Shown here: one piece after another, positions 11,702 through 23,465 of the stretch
Layout: each line of letters starts with the position of its first letter
Numbering within the stretch: position 1 is the first letter of the stretch
From: Crotalaria pallida
Lineage: Eukaryota > Streptophyta > Magnoliopsida > Fabales > Fabaceae
Assembly: GCA_037953625.1 (NCBI GenBank)
Contig: CM075652.1
Coordinates: forward strand, 50,709,501-50,773,500
Direction of reading: 5' to 3'
Length of the DNA stretch: 64,000 nt
The notes under the pieces: model-generated
Seen by the model: only the letters and a program-made list of their open reading frames with translations
What the model was told of the DNA's origin: nothing
Databases searched by the model: none
Position numbers and translations under genes: made by a program

Positions 11702-13483
11702 TCATGCTTTGCTTTTTGGTATCCAAATAGTCTTGGATCCATTTTTGTTAGTTAAGGGATTTTCACCCTTCTTAACCCAAAAAAAATTTCCTCTAGGTAT
11801 ACCATGCACTTTAATATAACACACATTTGAAGTATGTCCATGAGTGCCACAATAGAAACATGTTGGAGCATTTGTAAAATCAACCTTAGAAAAATCAACA
11901 ACATTTCTATGAGACTTACTCTTAGCATTAGTATAACCCAAACCAAACTTGTTTGTATTTTCTCTTTGAAAATTTAACAATGCGCGCAATTTAATATCAC
12001 CACTTGTGAAACTTGCAAGCATATTTTTCAAAATTGCATTTTCATCTTTAAGCAACTTGTAACTCTCACAATCAACCACAACATTCAATCTACTAGCACA
12101 ATCACAAGAAGAACTAGCATATATGAGATCAAGAGTTTCATTTTGAAGATTAAGCTCATCAACTTGTTTTTGAAGTTCTAAAATCTCTTGTTGATGTTTC
12201 AAAATGAGCTTCTTCCTTTCAATGTTTTTTAAAGCTAGTTTCTTAAGATGTTCATGCATTTCTTCATAAACATTATATAAAATTTCATATTTAGAAGAGA
12301 TTTCGGATTTAGTATCACTTACATCGCTTTCCTCGCTTTGTTCACTTGATTCATCATTTGAACTTTCTTCTTCATCTACTAGAGCTATCAAGTTGAGAGT
12401 AGCGATTTCTTCATCATCCGAAGAACTACTTGATGTGCTTTTCTTTTCTTCTTCATCATCCCAAACAATGTATGCCTTTTTGTGCTTTGGATGTTTCTTC
12501 TCTTTCTCCATCTTTTTAAGATACTTTGAACATGAGTACTTGATATGACCAGGTTTTCCGCATTCATGGCAAACCACTCCTTCTTTTGTTGTCTTGGTCT
12601 TGTAATGTGGGGAATTATTGTCTTTCCTTTTGTCTTTGTTCAACCTTCCTTTTCTCCTTAGAAGCTTGTCAAACTTTCTTAGTAGAAGTTTCATCTCCTC
12701 TTCATCAATGTCCGAATCGGAATCTTCACTATCATTATCGGAACTCTCTTCCTTTTTATATGAACTTTTGGCTTTAAGAGCAATTCCTTTTCTTTCTTTG
12801 TTCTTATCCGATTCTTCATGCATATGCAAACGTCCAAGCTCCATTTCATGTTCTTGAAGCTTTCCGAAAAGTGTTGCTAAGTCCATGGTGTCCAAGTCCT
12901 TTGATTCAACAATTGCGGTAACCTTAGGTTGCCATTCCCTACTTAGACATCTTAAAACTTTGTTAACAAATTCACAATTCATGAAAGTTTTTCCAAGAGC
13001 AATGAGATGATTAATAATATGAGTAAAACATTTTTGCATAATACATATAGATTCATTAGGCAACATACGAAACAATTCATATTCATGAATCAAAGAATTT
13101 AATCTAGCACGCCTAACTTCACTAGTGCCTTCATGTGTGACTTGCAAGGTGTCCCACATTTGTTTGGCATTAGGCCATTGGGAGACTCTAAAGAACTCAT
13201 CATAAGATAAAGCGGAGGTGATGATATTCTTAGCTTTTAAATCATATTGAGTTTTCTTTTTATCATCATCGATCCACTTATCTTTGGGGGTTAGTTGAGA
13301 TACACCTTCTACTTGAGTTGAGGGAATGTGAGGACCATTCTCAATGGCTTCCCAAATGTTCATGTCTATGTCTTCTATCAAAATTCTCATTCTAACTTTC
13401 CAATAAGCATAACCCTCTCCACCAAACATAGGAGGGCGACTTATCGAAGCACCTTCACCACCAAAGAGATTCGTAGAACCCAT
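11702..13483 (-). CDS. gag: Ty1/copia Gag protein with two zinc knuckles (593 aa)
   Basis: Nucleocapsid/capsid protein of the gag-only element; it would package the RNA in cytoplasmic particles. The N-terminus MGSTNLFGGEGASISRPPMF, followed by YWKVRMRILIEDIDMNIWEA and QMWDTLQ...LNSLIHEYELFRM, is the copia gag (UBN2-type) fold. The middle is highly charged (EEESSNDESSEQSEE). Two CX2CX4HX4C knuckles are present: CHECGKPGHIKYSC near residue 305 and CFYCGTHGHTSNVC near residue 560. The second knuckle and the tail ending WIPKSKA are unusual, since the frame then stops where pol would normally continue. The frame is fully open over 593 codons and starts about 57 bp from the primer site, which suggests it was functional recently. 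Confidence 0.9.
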   Translation of the reverse strand: MGSTNLFGGEGASISRPPMFGGEGYAYWKVRMRILIEDIDMNIWEAIENGPHIPSTQVEGVSQLTPKDKWIDDDKKKTQYDLKAKNIITSALSYDEFFRVSQWPNAKQMWDTLQVTHEGTSEVRRARLNSLIHEYELFRMLPNESICIMQKCFTHIINHLIALGKTFMNCEFVNKVLRCLSREWQPKVTAIVESKDLDTMDLATLFGKLQEHEMELGRLHMHEESDKNKERKGIALKAKSSYKKEESSDNDSEDSDSDIDEEEMKLLLRKFDKLLRRKGRLNKDKRKDNNSPHYKTKTTKEGVVCHECGKPGHIKYSCSKYLKKMEKEKKHPKHKKAYIVWDDEEEKKSTSSSSSDDEEIATLNLIALVDEEESSNDESSEQSEESDVSDTKSEISSKYEILYNVYEEMHEHLKKLALKNIERKKLILKHQQEILELQKQVDELNLQNETLDLIYASSSCDCASRLNVVVDCESYKLLKDENAILKNMLASFTSGDIKLRALLNFQRENTNKFGLGYTNAKSKSHRNVVDFSKVDFTNAPTCFYCGTHGHTSNVCYIKVHGIPRGNFFWVKKGENPLTNKNGSKTIWIPKSKA

Positions 13484-13539
13484 TGTAGTTACCTCAAGGA
13501 TCTTTACGAAAAAGCTCTATGCTCGTGTCTTTCGACCGA

Positions 13540-13551
13540 GCTCTGATACCA
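13540..13551 (-). other. Primer-binding site (tRNA-iMet)
   Basis: The minus strand reads TGGTATCAGAGC, complementary to the 3' end of initiator tRNA-Met. It lies 2 nt from the end of the 5' LTR. This fixes the element's orientation. Confidence 0.92.
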
Positions 13552-13553
13552 AT

Positions 13554-16500
13554 TGTAAAAACTACAATCGGTGGGTGAAATAACTAAGGAACCCTAGGAG
13601 AACACCTAGAAGGGGGGGTTGAATAGGTGTTTAAGAAACCTTGAAAGATTTTAGAAAGAAATGAATTGAAACAATTAAAACGAATGATTTTTACAAAATG
13701 TTTCAGCCTTTAATCGATTAAGCTATGCTGTTAATCGATTAACCCTTGAAAAACACAAGTTAATCGATTAGCCTGATCAATTAATCGATTAGTGTAGCAC
13801 TAGTTTTTAATTTCTTAAATTGTATCATTAGGTTTAGTATATTAATTTGGTTAAATTCAAGTTAATAAAGATTTTAAAAAAATTGGCCAGAGTTTACTTT
13901 GTTTTTCTGACTATTCCAAATCACTTCATTTAAGTACCTGTCAGAATCAGAGAGTGCATACAGTATTTATAAAGTATTACACGCCAAAAAGGCTGTAACT
14001 ACCACTCTAAACTATGTTGTAGTGATGGTAATATTTACAAACTACAAAAAAACAAGGTTTGTTCTTTTCTTTTTACATGATTCAAAAGCAAGGCTTTATA
14101 AAACTTCATAGTATATTCTGATACTAAATGGTCAAAAGTAAAAGATATAGCATCGAGCACGGTTGCATTTCATTGTGGCTATGTCACAACACTAAGTATG
14201 TGTCTCTGGTGAGAGAGCACGACTTTCCTCAGCTGGTGCAATAGAAAATACGTCTCCAGAGGTAGTACCTAAAATGGTCAACATAAGGGAGTGAGTGGTT
14301 TAATATAAATTAAAATAAAGAATTAAGAATAATAATACAGAAAATCAAAGGAGTAATATTAACGATAATAATAATGATTGTGTCTTTAATTCAATTAATA
14401 AGGCAATACAAGTGTTATACCGTATCTTAATGTGGTTCCCATAGTATCAATAATGACTGTGTGCCTGAAACTCAATTCTGAATTTTTTGGGATTTGTGTG
14501 TTTTCGAACCTTTTAATTCATAAACAATTCCAATGAGTACTAATCACATCACCACTTTATACCTCCGTCCACAGAATAGATATTGTCAAACATATTGGAT
14601 CCAATCATATAATAATTAAATGCAATTCCTTCAAATAATTCAGCATTACGCTCCACTTCATCCCTTCACCCTCCGCTCCAGGGAAAGACCAAACCAGGAG
14701 TAAGTGTCCTTCTACTAATGCTTGCACACTACTGGGCCCCAATACAGTCCAGTAGAATTTGGGTCGACATCCCAAATTGGCTATAGCAGGGAACCACCCT
14801 TAACTGGTTAAACGAAATGACTCTGTGACCGATAGAATTATAGTGGTTAATGCGAAACCAATCCCTCGACACGAGTGGCCAGTTCGTGCCATTCTTGGAG
14901 ATCCAAGTTCCACCCACTACAATTCCCGCGGTTGTTTTATTAGCACAACCTAGTCACATATCATTCACAAAGGTCATGTCTTGTCTTTCCCAACTTCCTC
15001 ACCGTCCCCCTTATTCCTCCATATTTAATGCGTGCTTCACATTGTTTTCCAATTGGATTCAAGCATATTACATTTTAACACTTAAAAAATAATTTATCAT
15101 CAAATGGAATTCCAATTGGAAAGTATCAAATATCTTTTATGAATATGAAATGCAACTTCAGAATTTATAATCAAACCAAAGTGTTTAACTTCCATACTTG
15201 AAGCTACTTATATTAATTTGTAATTACATCAATTATTATTAACGTCAATTCACATAATATTAAGAAGCTTATTCCTACACCATGATTCTTACATAATTAG
15301 TCATAATAAGATTTCACAACTTCATTTCACAGCATCATTTCAAAGAATACAAGATAATTTAGCACAAAATCATGAAAATCATAATTAACCTACATAATCA
15401 TTGTAACTCCTAAGGTCTTATGTATCAAATCCCTAATCCTTACTTTTAATTTATGGAAACCAAACTCCTCCCTTACCTTGCAAGTGAGGAGAGAAAAAAA
15501 CTAGTGAGAGAAAGCTTCTTGAAGCTTTAACGGTGGTGTGCTTATTCCTCCTCCTAATAAGCTTACTCCTCCTTGTGATTTCCTTTAGTTCCTAGCTTTT
15601 TCTTCTACAATTAATTCGGTTAGAGCTTGAGGTGGTGAAGAAATGGAAATTTTGGGTTAAGTGGGTATGGATTTGGAGGGAGTAAGAGAGGTTGTTGATG
15701 ATGATGAAAAGCTTGGTGAGATGAGTTTTATGATTAAAGATGGTTTAGTGATGGATTTTTGATGGGTTGAAGAAGAAAAGAGAGAAATTTCTGGAACAAT
15801 GGAGAAGGGGGGTCGAGTTTCTAGGTTAATCTCTTATTAAATTGCCTTTTAAAATCACGATTTAAGCCCTCTGAACAAGCACATATCGATGTGGGCAATG
15901 GGATATCGATATGCAATATCGATACATGACTATGGATATCGATATCCAATGTATTTGATTTTGATTGTGATTTCAGATTGTCATATATCCTTCGTTAACC
16001 GTTGGATCTTGCTCAAATTTTAAAGCAAGCTTCCTTACATACTAACCTTGACATCCAACGGTGGAATTTTCCATTAGAGATGTAAATCTTTTATTTTTAT
16101 TTTTTCTAATATAGAGTGTTCTTAATATTTCGATTGTTGTATTTGATATTCTTTTGTTTATTTTTCCAATCTCTTATGCAATACTAAAGCTTCCTAATTC
16201 ATTACCTCAATTGCTCTAGAATTAAATTATCATTTTCTAATATTATTACTATTTCAATTATCTAGTTTAAAACTTAGGGTGTTACAATTAGTGCCTGAAA
16301 GCAGTCTTTTGGTTAATCGATTAACACCTTCAGTTAATCGATTAATCACTATTAAAACTGAAAAATCACTTTTCAATCAAATACGAAAATCAATCAATTA
16401 ACACGTATGATCAGAGATTAAGCGGAATTGATTAACACCAATATTCTTATTAATTACCTAGGTTATGAAAATGATTTTCCCAATTCAATTTTCACAATTA

Positions 16501-17679
16501 AAAACTAATTCATTCAATTATAGAAAATCAATCTTTTCTAGGTTTTCAACCAAGAACAATATGAAATGACAAGAATGTAAAGAGTTAAGGGAATAGAGAT
16601 ACTGCACAGTGATTTATCCTGGTTCGCTCACAACCACCGTGAGCTACATCCAGTCCCCTCTTCAACCAAGAGAGATTCTTCACTAAGGAATTAGATTTCT
16701 CAAATTACAAGTAAATGCCTCTCAAGACTCCCTTCTTGATAGCCTCCAAGAGATACCACACTCTTGCCTTGCAACCCTATTGAAATCTAATCTAACCTCT
16801 TCCCTTGCTTGTTGATAACCCCACAACAAGTCTTCCAATTGCTTGATGATACCTCACACCAAGACTTCCAATTGCTTGTCAACACAACAAGACTTCCAAG
16901 ACGATTTTGCTTGATGAACAACCACCAAGACTTCCTTTGTTTTAGAATGTTTGCCTTCTTTGCAATGATTACAACTCAAATGAAAACAATAACAATCCTA
17001 TGAATCTCTTTCAAGAACTATGAAAATATCAACATGAGAGATTCAGAGATTCTTGATCAAAGAATGTAAAAGTTGAAAGCTTTGATCTATGAAAGTGAGA
17101 GAGAATAGTGTGGCTTTTATCTTTTTAAAATTGATATGAAAATTGATGTTAGTTGATCACAATGATTAGGAAAAGGTTTATATAGAATACCCAAAAGTTA
17201 GGAAACTTCAAAACTGATTTTTGAGAAGTGAAAAAAGTATTTTAAAAACCAGTTTTGCAGGTGTTAATCGATTAACACATGGCCTTAATCGATTAACCAC
17301 TGTAAGATGTGTGTTAATCGATTAGCCACTGTAAAACACTTCCAAAAACTCGTTTTCTTAAATCTAAACCTTTTCTTTCAAACCTCTAAGCCACCTATTG
17401 ATTTTAGGTTTAGTGAATACTCAAATTATAATATAATCATGCACTTGATAGAGATTCACTACCCTCCAATGACTCTACCCAAACTCATCAAAAACTAAAA
17501 GACTCAAACTAAAGATATTACAATTTTACATAAATCGAATCTTCATGAGTTTGCTCTCTCTTCATCATTTGTTGTTTGTTGTTGTTTGATGAACTTCTCC
17601 ATACTTGAGCTTGATCAAAAACATTTGTAACTTGTGCAAAACCTTTATCATTATCAAAACCTTCTCACTGGATCTAACA
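13554..17679 (-). repeat. 5' LTR of the gag-only copia element, split by a gypsy solo LTR
   Basis: The two parts, 13554-13792 and 16287-17679, match the 3' LTR. Relative to the 3' LTR it lacks about 21 bp near 17318, a loss that starts and ends in copies of TAATCGATTA. Ends are TG/CA. Confidence 0.92.
13793..16286 (-). mobile_element. Ty3/gypsy solo LTR nested in the copia 5' LTR
   Basis: Starts TGTAGCAC and ends GTGTTACA with the 5-bp duplication ATTAG (13788-13792 and 16287-16291). The uninterrupted copia 3' LTR confirms the empty site. In minus sense it starts TGTAACACCCTAAG, typical of plant gypsy LTRs. It contains the inverted pair CCGTTGGAT (15999) / ATCCAACGG (16053) and the palindromes ATATCGATAT and GATATCGATATC at 15880-15950. 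No interior is present. At 2494 bp it is close to the net length of the LTR at 18155-25730 and shares sequence blocks with it (for example near 14190 versus 18620). Confidence 0.9.
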
Positions 17680-17684
17680 GATTT

Positions 17685-18060
17685 GGCCTCCGAACTCATG
17701 AATGAAATAATAGAATTTTGATCCTATTGCATTTGTTTCTTTACTGTTTAAATTCTTGTTATGCTTAAGAACTCGAAACTCAGACCGTTAGCCATAGTTG
17801 GTTCCTCGGCCCGCGAGTAGTCCGCTCCAATCGTGTTATTGATTAGTATAGAGTTCGGGTTTCTTAGTGTACTTGCAATGTTATTAGCTCGTAAGCTCTA
17901 TTAGAGCCTCGGTTATAAATTTCTTCCATTAGTTTTAGTGGCGAGCCAAACGTAAGGAAATCTACCACGTAAATAACAAGGAATTTAAGCAAATGTTTTA
18001 TTAATCAACACGTATGTACAATGAATACAATTGTTTTCAAGTCTATAAAAGAGAAGATTC
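17685..18060 (-). other. Spacer of the Tat-type element between pol and antisense ORF
   Basis: Non-coding. It joins directly to 9283 if the copia insertion is removed, so it is the region between the two convergent genes of the host element. Confidence 0.6.
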
Positions 18061-18154
18061 TTAATTGTAATATGCTTTGAGTTTTGTCGCGTTCCATGTG
18101 TTGTTGATGATGACACCGGAAAGAGTTTCCAGTCGGTAGCTATCCGAGCCGACC
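18061..18154 (-). pseudogene. C-terminal end of Tat-type integrase/pol
   Basis: The minus frame reads SYRLETLSGVIINNTWNATK followed by LKAYYN and TAA at 18061-18063. This matches the end of Ty3/gypsy Tat-type pol (G.Y.LE.L.G....WNA..L..YY). Removing the LTR insertion 18155-25730 with one 5-bp copy joins it in frame to the GPYRIS segment at about 25740-25760. It is separated from the rest of pol by that LTR. Confidence 0.82.
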
Positions 18155-19257
18155 TGTAACACTCGTCTAATACTTACCCTTAATTACCCATTCTTAATTA
18201 GCAACCTGAAAAATTTTCTTTTTAAAACATTATTAACTTATTTTAACTTATAAAAATCTCCTGTCAAACGGACGGAGTTTCCTTTGTTTTCTTAACTTTT
18301 CCAAAATTTAGTTTTTCCTGCGAACTGTTCAAAATATTAGTTCCTGTCATTCAAAAGCCATTGAGGCATATCATATTCATAGCATCAATATGTGCATCAT
18401 CAAGCACTATCCATAACATAGTCATATTAACATCAGAGTTTTAAGCAGCAAAATAACCAAGTTGTGAAAAGTATACATTTCCCAAAATAACTCCTTTACC
18501 CAAAGGAGATGTCCTGAGTCCACCCAAAATAACTTTTTACATTATTTACATCAAAATAACTACATAATCATCATATCAACATAAGGGCCCAGGACATGAC
18601 ACCATGTCCTACTACTAGAAACCTACTCTCCCTGAGAGGGAGAGTACACCTTCTCGGCCGGGGTATGTGCTAGCTCGGGCTGAATACCTGTAAAAAAAAG
18701 TAAGGAGTGATCATTACACATAACATAGGAAAGCAGTTTCTAATATGACATAATAAGACACCAGGCCAAGCACAATAAGTCAAATAATGCACAAAACCAA
18801 TTAATCAATCACCACATGCAACAAACACTTTTATAATCATTCATTTATCCTTCACTTATCCTTTCCCTTTATTCCCACTTGTCTCATTTTATCATATTTT
18901 TTAATTCTCTTTATCTTGCCCTTTTTCCTCTTTTCCTCTTTTATTCACATTTTTCATAACTTTTATGGAAGCGCACACCCCGTGTACGTCTTACACCTTT
19001 CTTCTTTTAGGAAGCGCACACCCCATGTACGTCTTACACCTTTCTTCATTAAGGAAGCGCACATCCCGAGTACGTCTTACACCTCTATTGGAGTTATGGA
19101 GTGTCCATCATCGCGCACACCCCCTGTGTACGTCTTACAGCTGCGCATCGCGTGCAGCTCGCGCACACCCCCGGTGTACATCTTACAGCTGCGCATCGCG
19201 TGCGGCTTACACAATCATGGCATACGGCACCCCGCACATCTTACATGACCAGGAGCA

Positions 19258-22200
19258 TGTAACATCCCAAATTTTAATTCTAATAATAATTAGAATAATA
19301 GTAAGATTTGGAAGTTAGGATTATCCTAGAAGGGATTTAAAATGATGGATTAGGATCTCTTTGAGTGCCATAAAGGAGTCAAGGAGCATTGGCATCGAAA
19401 AGCAAATTTAAAGCAGACCAAACGAGTGTTAAAAATCGATTTTTCGGTGTTATAAACACCCGACGTTAGGAAATTCAAAATAAAATATTTAAGACTCAAA
19501 ACACGATTTCCACCGTTGGATATGAAGATATGATTTTTAGGAGGTTTCTCGTCAAATTTGAGCAAGATCCAACGGTGAACGAAGAAGTTATGGCTATTTG
19601 AAGTTGAGAGAAAATAGCTGAAAAATAGAAAAATGAAGTAGCAGTATCTGCTCATTTCGCTTAAGCGAAATTGTTCCAGTGGCAACACAGATGGAGTTCA
19701 CTTAAGCGAACAGATTTCGCTTAAGCGAAATTACTTCGATCTGCAACATTAAATTCGTGTTTTGGGGCTGAAACCCCATCCCCAACCCCACTTTCTCTCT
19801 CTTCTCTCTCTCTCCCTCCCTCCTCCACCACCATGAGCCACCGGCCGCCGCCACCACCACCTCCTTGGCCTTCCTCCCTCCTCCATAGATCCATTCTTTC
19901 TCTCTCTCTCTCTCTCTGTTGTCTCTCCCTCTCTCTCCACCATCACACCCTCCTCCAACCGCCGCCGGAGCCGTCACCGCCATCACCTCCATGGCCAACC
20001 ACCCTCATAAACCCCTTACTCGCTCTCTCTTTCCCCGATTGGCCGAGTTTTCTCTCTCTCCCTCTCTTCTCTTCCTTGTCGGCCGCCACCACCGCCGCCT
20101 TAGACCACCGTTGCCGTGGCTGCCGATCGAACCACCACAACCACAGCTCCTCCCTCATCTACTCCTCTCCCACCGGCGCCGATCGGGAACCTCGAAGCTC
20201 GAAGCTCTTGCCTTGGTCCAACCGCGATCGTCCCCGCTAACGAGGAGCAACACCGACGCCGTCATCGTCGCCGAGCTAAAATCCAGGTTCTATTTAACAA
20301 GCTCGAGGTAAGAGGGTTCGCGTTACCTTTACTTAAGAAGTAAATTCTAGGATGCTATAGTGGTAGCTGAGAATAGGGCAATTAAAAAGTATGTTAAGGA
20401 ACCTTAGGGTAACCCTCGTGGATATAAAGGAAGTAAATAAAATTGTTAATAGAAACCACACTTTAGGGAATAAAAGGAATGAGCGTAGAATAAGGCCCGG
20501 AACGAATGAGCGCAATTAGAATATTAAAATAATGAGAATAAAACAAAAACGTGAGCAATCATAAAAATAAGACCATAGGGGAAGTAAAAGGACAAAAGGA
20601 GTAAACGAAATAGACGAAAGAGAGAGTAGAATTAATGAATTAAAAGATAATAAGTATAATAGTACCCAAAAAGTAAAGTGAGGTAAAGGAGGGATTAGTA
20701 TTGGAAATAATATATACGTGCAGGGCCGATTAGGGCAATAGGCGCAAAATAATGAATTAGATTTAAAAGAAAATAAGAAAATGATAAGCGGATTAATAAA
20801 AAGATAATAAAACGAAGAGAGAGTACATTATGAGGGAAATTAAGTAGAATAATGTAATAAAAATTGAGAAGCTAGATTAAGTTAATAGAGCAATTAAATA
20901 TAAATATAGTTAATGAAATAGGAACAATGAGTTAGGTAATTGACCGAGATAAGGAAATTAAGAAATAACTAAGAATAAGTAACGAGAACTAGAATACACT
21001 ATACTTGACCGTATTAATTAGAGTTGGATGAAATCGAAGGGAACTAACAAAAAGAAAAAGAGTAAAGTAGAAAATGTAGAAAAATGTGATAAGTCATAAA
21101 CGAAAATAAAGATTAAAAGATTTTGATGAGCATAAAAGAATTACTTAAAGTATAAGGCAAAAAGAAAAGGAAGAGAAGAAGAAAAAGGAAAAGAAAGAAG
21201 GATATTGAAAATAGTGAAAAGTAAATAATGTGATGATAAGTCTATAAGTAAAGAAATGAGAGAAAAGAGAAAAATACAGTAAATCAGGAAAAAGAGAAAG
21301 GATATATGATTAAGAAAAAGGAAAAAGACAAAGACAAAGACAAAGAAAGAGAAAGAAAGGTAAGAAAATAAAAGACCGATGCGAGCCTGGTAAGGTGTAT
21401 CGGCATCGATGCGAGCCTGAGAAGGCGTGTCGATTAAAAGGAAAATGGAAGTCCGATGCGAGCCTGGTAAGGCGTATCGGCATCGATGCGAGCCTGGTAA
21501 GGCGTGTCGATTAAAAAGGAAAATAAAAGAAAGTAAAGAAAATAAAAGTCCGGTGCGAGCCTGGTAAGGCGTATCGGCATCGATGCGAGCCTGGTAAGGC
21601 GTGTCGATTAAAAAGAAAATAAAAGACGATTAAAAAAGAAAATAAAAGTCCGGTGCGAGCCTGGTAAGGCGTATCGGCATCAATGCGAGCCTGGTAAGGC
21701 GTGTCGATTAAAAGGAAAAAGAATGGAAAAATGGATGAAAGAATGGGAATGAAAGAATGAAAAGAGAATCAATAATTAAAAGAATGTGAGGATAAGTGAA
21801 GAACTAAAAGAGATTATTTATATGAATAATTATGAATAAAGTATATTAATAATTTTGTAGGCTTAGTTATTTGCTATGTCTTCTTTTAGGATTTATCTTT
21901 TTAAGTTCTATGTAATGCTACCCTTCTTGCTATATTTTTACAGGTACGGAAGCGGAGCTTACACTGTTGCGGGCCGAACTGGAAACTCTCCACCACGTGG
22001 AGTGAAATTGCGATACCCCGAGTGGATTTTATTATATTAAAAACTGTTATTTTTGTAATTTATAATATGTGTAGTTATATGCCCTGAAACTGGTACTAGT
22101 CGGGCGTTAGGATCTGAACTGATTTTTAATCTGTTGTGTTTATGTTTTTAAACAATTCTGGACTGACAGGTTTTTAAGAAGAAATTTTTGGGAAGTCCGA

Positions 22201-22324
22201 AAAACAGAGGAAACTCTGCCGGATTTTTGTAAAACCTTTCATAAGAAATCAAATTCAAAAATGAATTTTCAAACTCTGATTTTATTAAAATTTAAAATTA
22301 ACTAAATAAAGTGAGGATGTTACA
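19258..22324 (+). mobile_element. Ty3/gypsy solo LTR (3.07 kb) with tandem repeats
   Basis: TGTAACATCC at the left is matched by GGATGTTACA at the right, and the flanks carry the 5-bp duplication GAGCA (19253-19257 and 22325-22329). It has a CT-rich then Pro/Ser-coding-like stretch (19790-20310), probably an untranslated leader, a purine/AT-rich stretch (20340-21370), and a tandem repeat at 21374-21710. The motif pair CACCGTTGGAT (19511) / ATCCAACGGTG (19567) and the palindrome TTTCGCTTAAGCGAAA-like repeats (19658-19735) sit 250-480 bp from its start. Confidence 0.88.
21374..21710 (+). repeat. Tandem repeat of GATGCGAGCCTGGTAAGGCG
   Basis: The 20-mer (with variants) recurs eight times in four pairs. 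Each pair is joined by TATCGGCATC and ends GTGTCGATTAAAA, giving about 100-bp higher-order units. The units are separated by A/G-rich spacers such as GGAAAATAAAAG of variable length. Confidence 0.93.
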
Positions 22325-23465
22325 GAGCACATCCTAACTGATTCTGTTATTAGGAATTTTGTGTGAGTCATTACTGCGTGCATCCCATGATACACGTCTT
22401 ATAGATACGCATCCCATGCGGCTTACACAATTATGGCATACGGCACCCCGCATGTCTTACATGACCAGTCTCACACAACCATTATTCTTAATTTCTCTTT
22501 AACTTGTATTCATTCACTCTTGACTTCTTTCTTTGCGCTCTAATTATTGTCACTCTTATCCTCATATTATAGTCTTTATCATTTAATTATTATTCTTCAT
22601 TTATTTTATTCCCTAGCATTTTACTCCATTCCTAAGTTCATATCCCTATAGTCATATTCACATTACTCAATTAGTTTCACACAAGCATAACAAATATAAC
22701 CAATCACACATAAGCTTGTAACTATTACAATAACCTTAGTCCTTAATTCTACTACTCTAATTATCAATTAGATTCACCAAGCACATAATACACATTATCA
22801 TTCATACATTTTCAACAAATATCATACATACCAATATTCACAACTAGTTTTGTGGGTTCATTTCATCCATTTTCTTCTCTAATGATTATCTATATCAACT
22901 ACCCTATGGTTCAATATCCTAAACTAACACCCATTCTTAGTACTCACTATGAGCACACTAGAAACCCAAACCTAAGCTTGGGTAACACCCACTCCTTACC
23001 TCAAAGGTGATGAGAGATAAGGAAGTCTTTGAGTCTTAGCCTTGCTTTTGTGTGTCTTAGAATCTAGGAACTCTAAACCTCTTGAGTTTTGCTTGTCACC
23101 TTAGAATAGTTAATATCTAATGAGTGTGAATGATCTTAGGTTGTGAGTTGTATGAGGGGAGTGAGTTGTCCTTCAGTTGATTTTGAGGAGGAGGCATGAG
23201 CTTGGGAGGTTCTCCATAGTGGTGGAGTTGAAAACTCAATGGAGAAGAGAGAGAGGGAGGTCACAAATTTGAGAAGGAGAAGGAGGAAGTGATTTTGTTC
23301 TTGATTTGAGTTAGGGCTTGATGGTAATGATGCTTGATGATGATTTTACTCTTGATCTTCTAAGGTTTTGATAATGGTGATCATGGGGTTCATAAACCCT
23401 AAGAGAGAAATATGTGGAAAAGATGAAGAAGATGATGTGTTTGTGTGTTTGTGTTTGTTGTTGTG

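Larger units (their letters stand above)
9289..17679 (-). mobile_element. Non-autonomous, gag-only Ty1/copia retrotransposon (family A), minus strand
   Basis: Complete element bounded by TGTAAAAACTAC and GGATCTAACA, with the 5-bp target duplication GATTT at 9284-9288 and 17680-17684. The 3' LTR is 9289-10934 and the 5' LTR is 13554-17679, the latter swollen by a nested insertion. A tRNA-iMet primer site and a purine tract (AAAGAGGGAGAT in element sense, beside 10935) are in place. The 2.6-kb interior has one ORF, gag; protease, integrase, reverse transcriptase and RNase H are absent. Mobilisation would need enzymes from a relative. It sits inside the Tat-type element, 3' of its antisense ORF. 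Confidence 0.93.

Noticed and set aside
19833..20311. Pro/Ser-rich ORFs in the gypsy LTR
   Set aside because: Low-complexity CT/CCG-rich leader-type sequence with overlapping frames; no domain and no neighbour supports coding.
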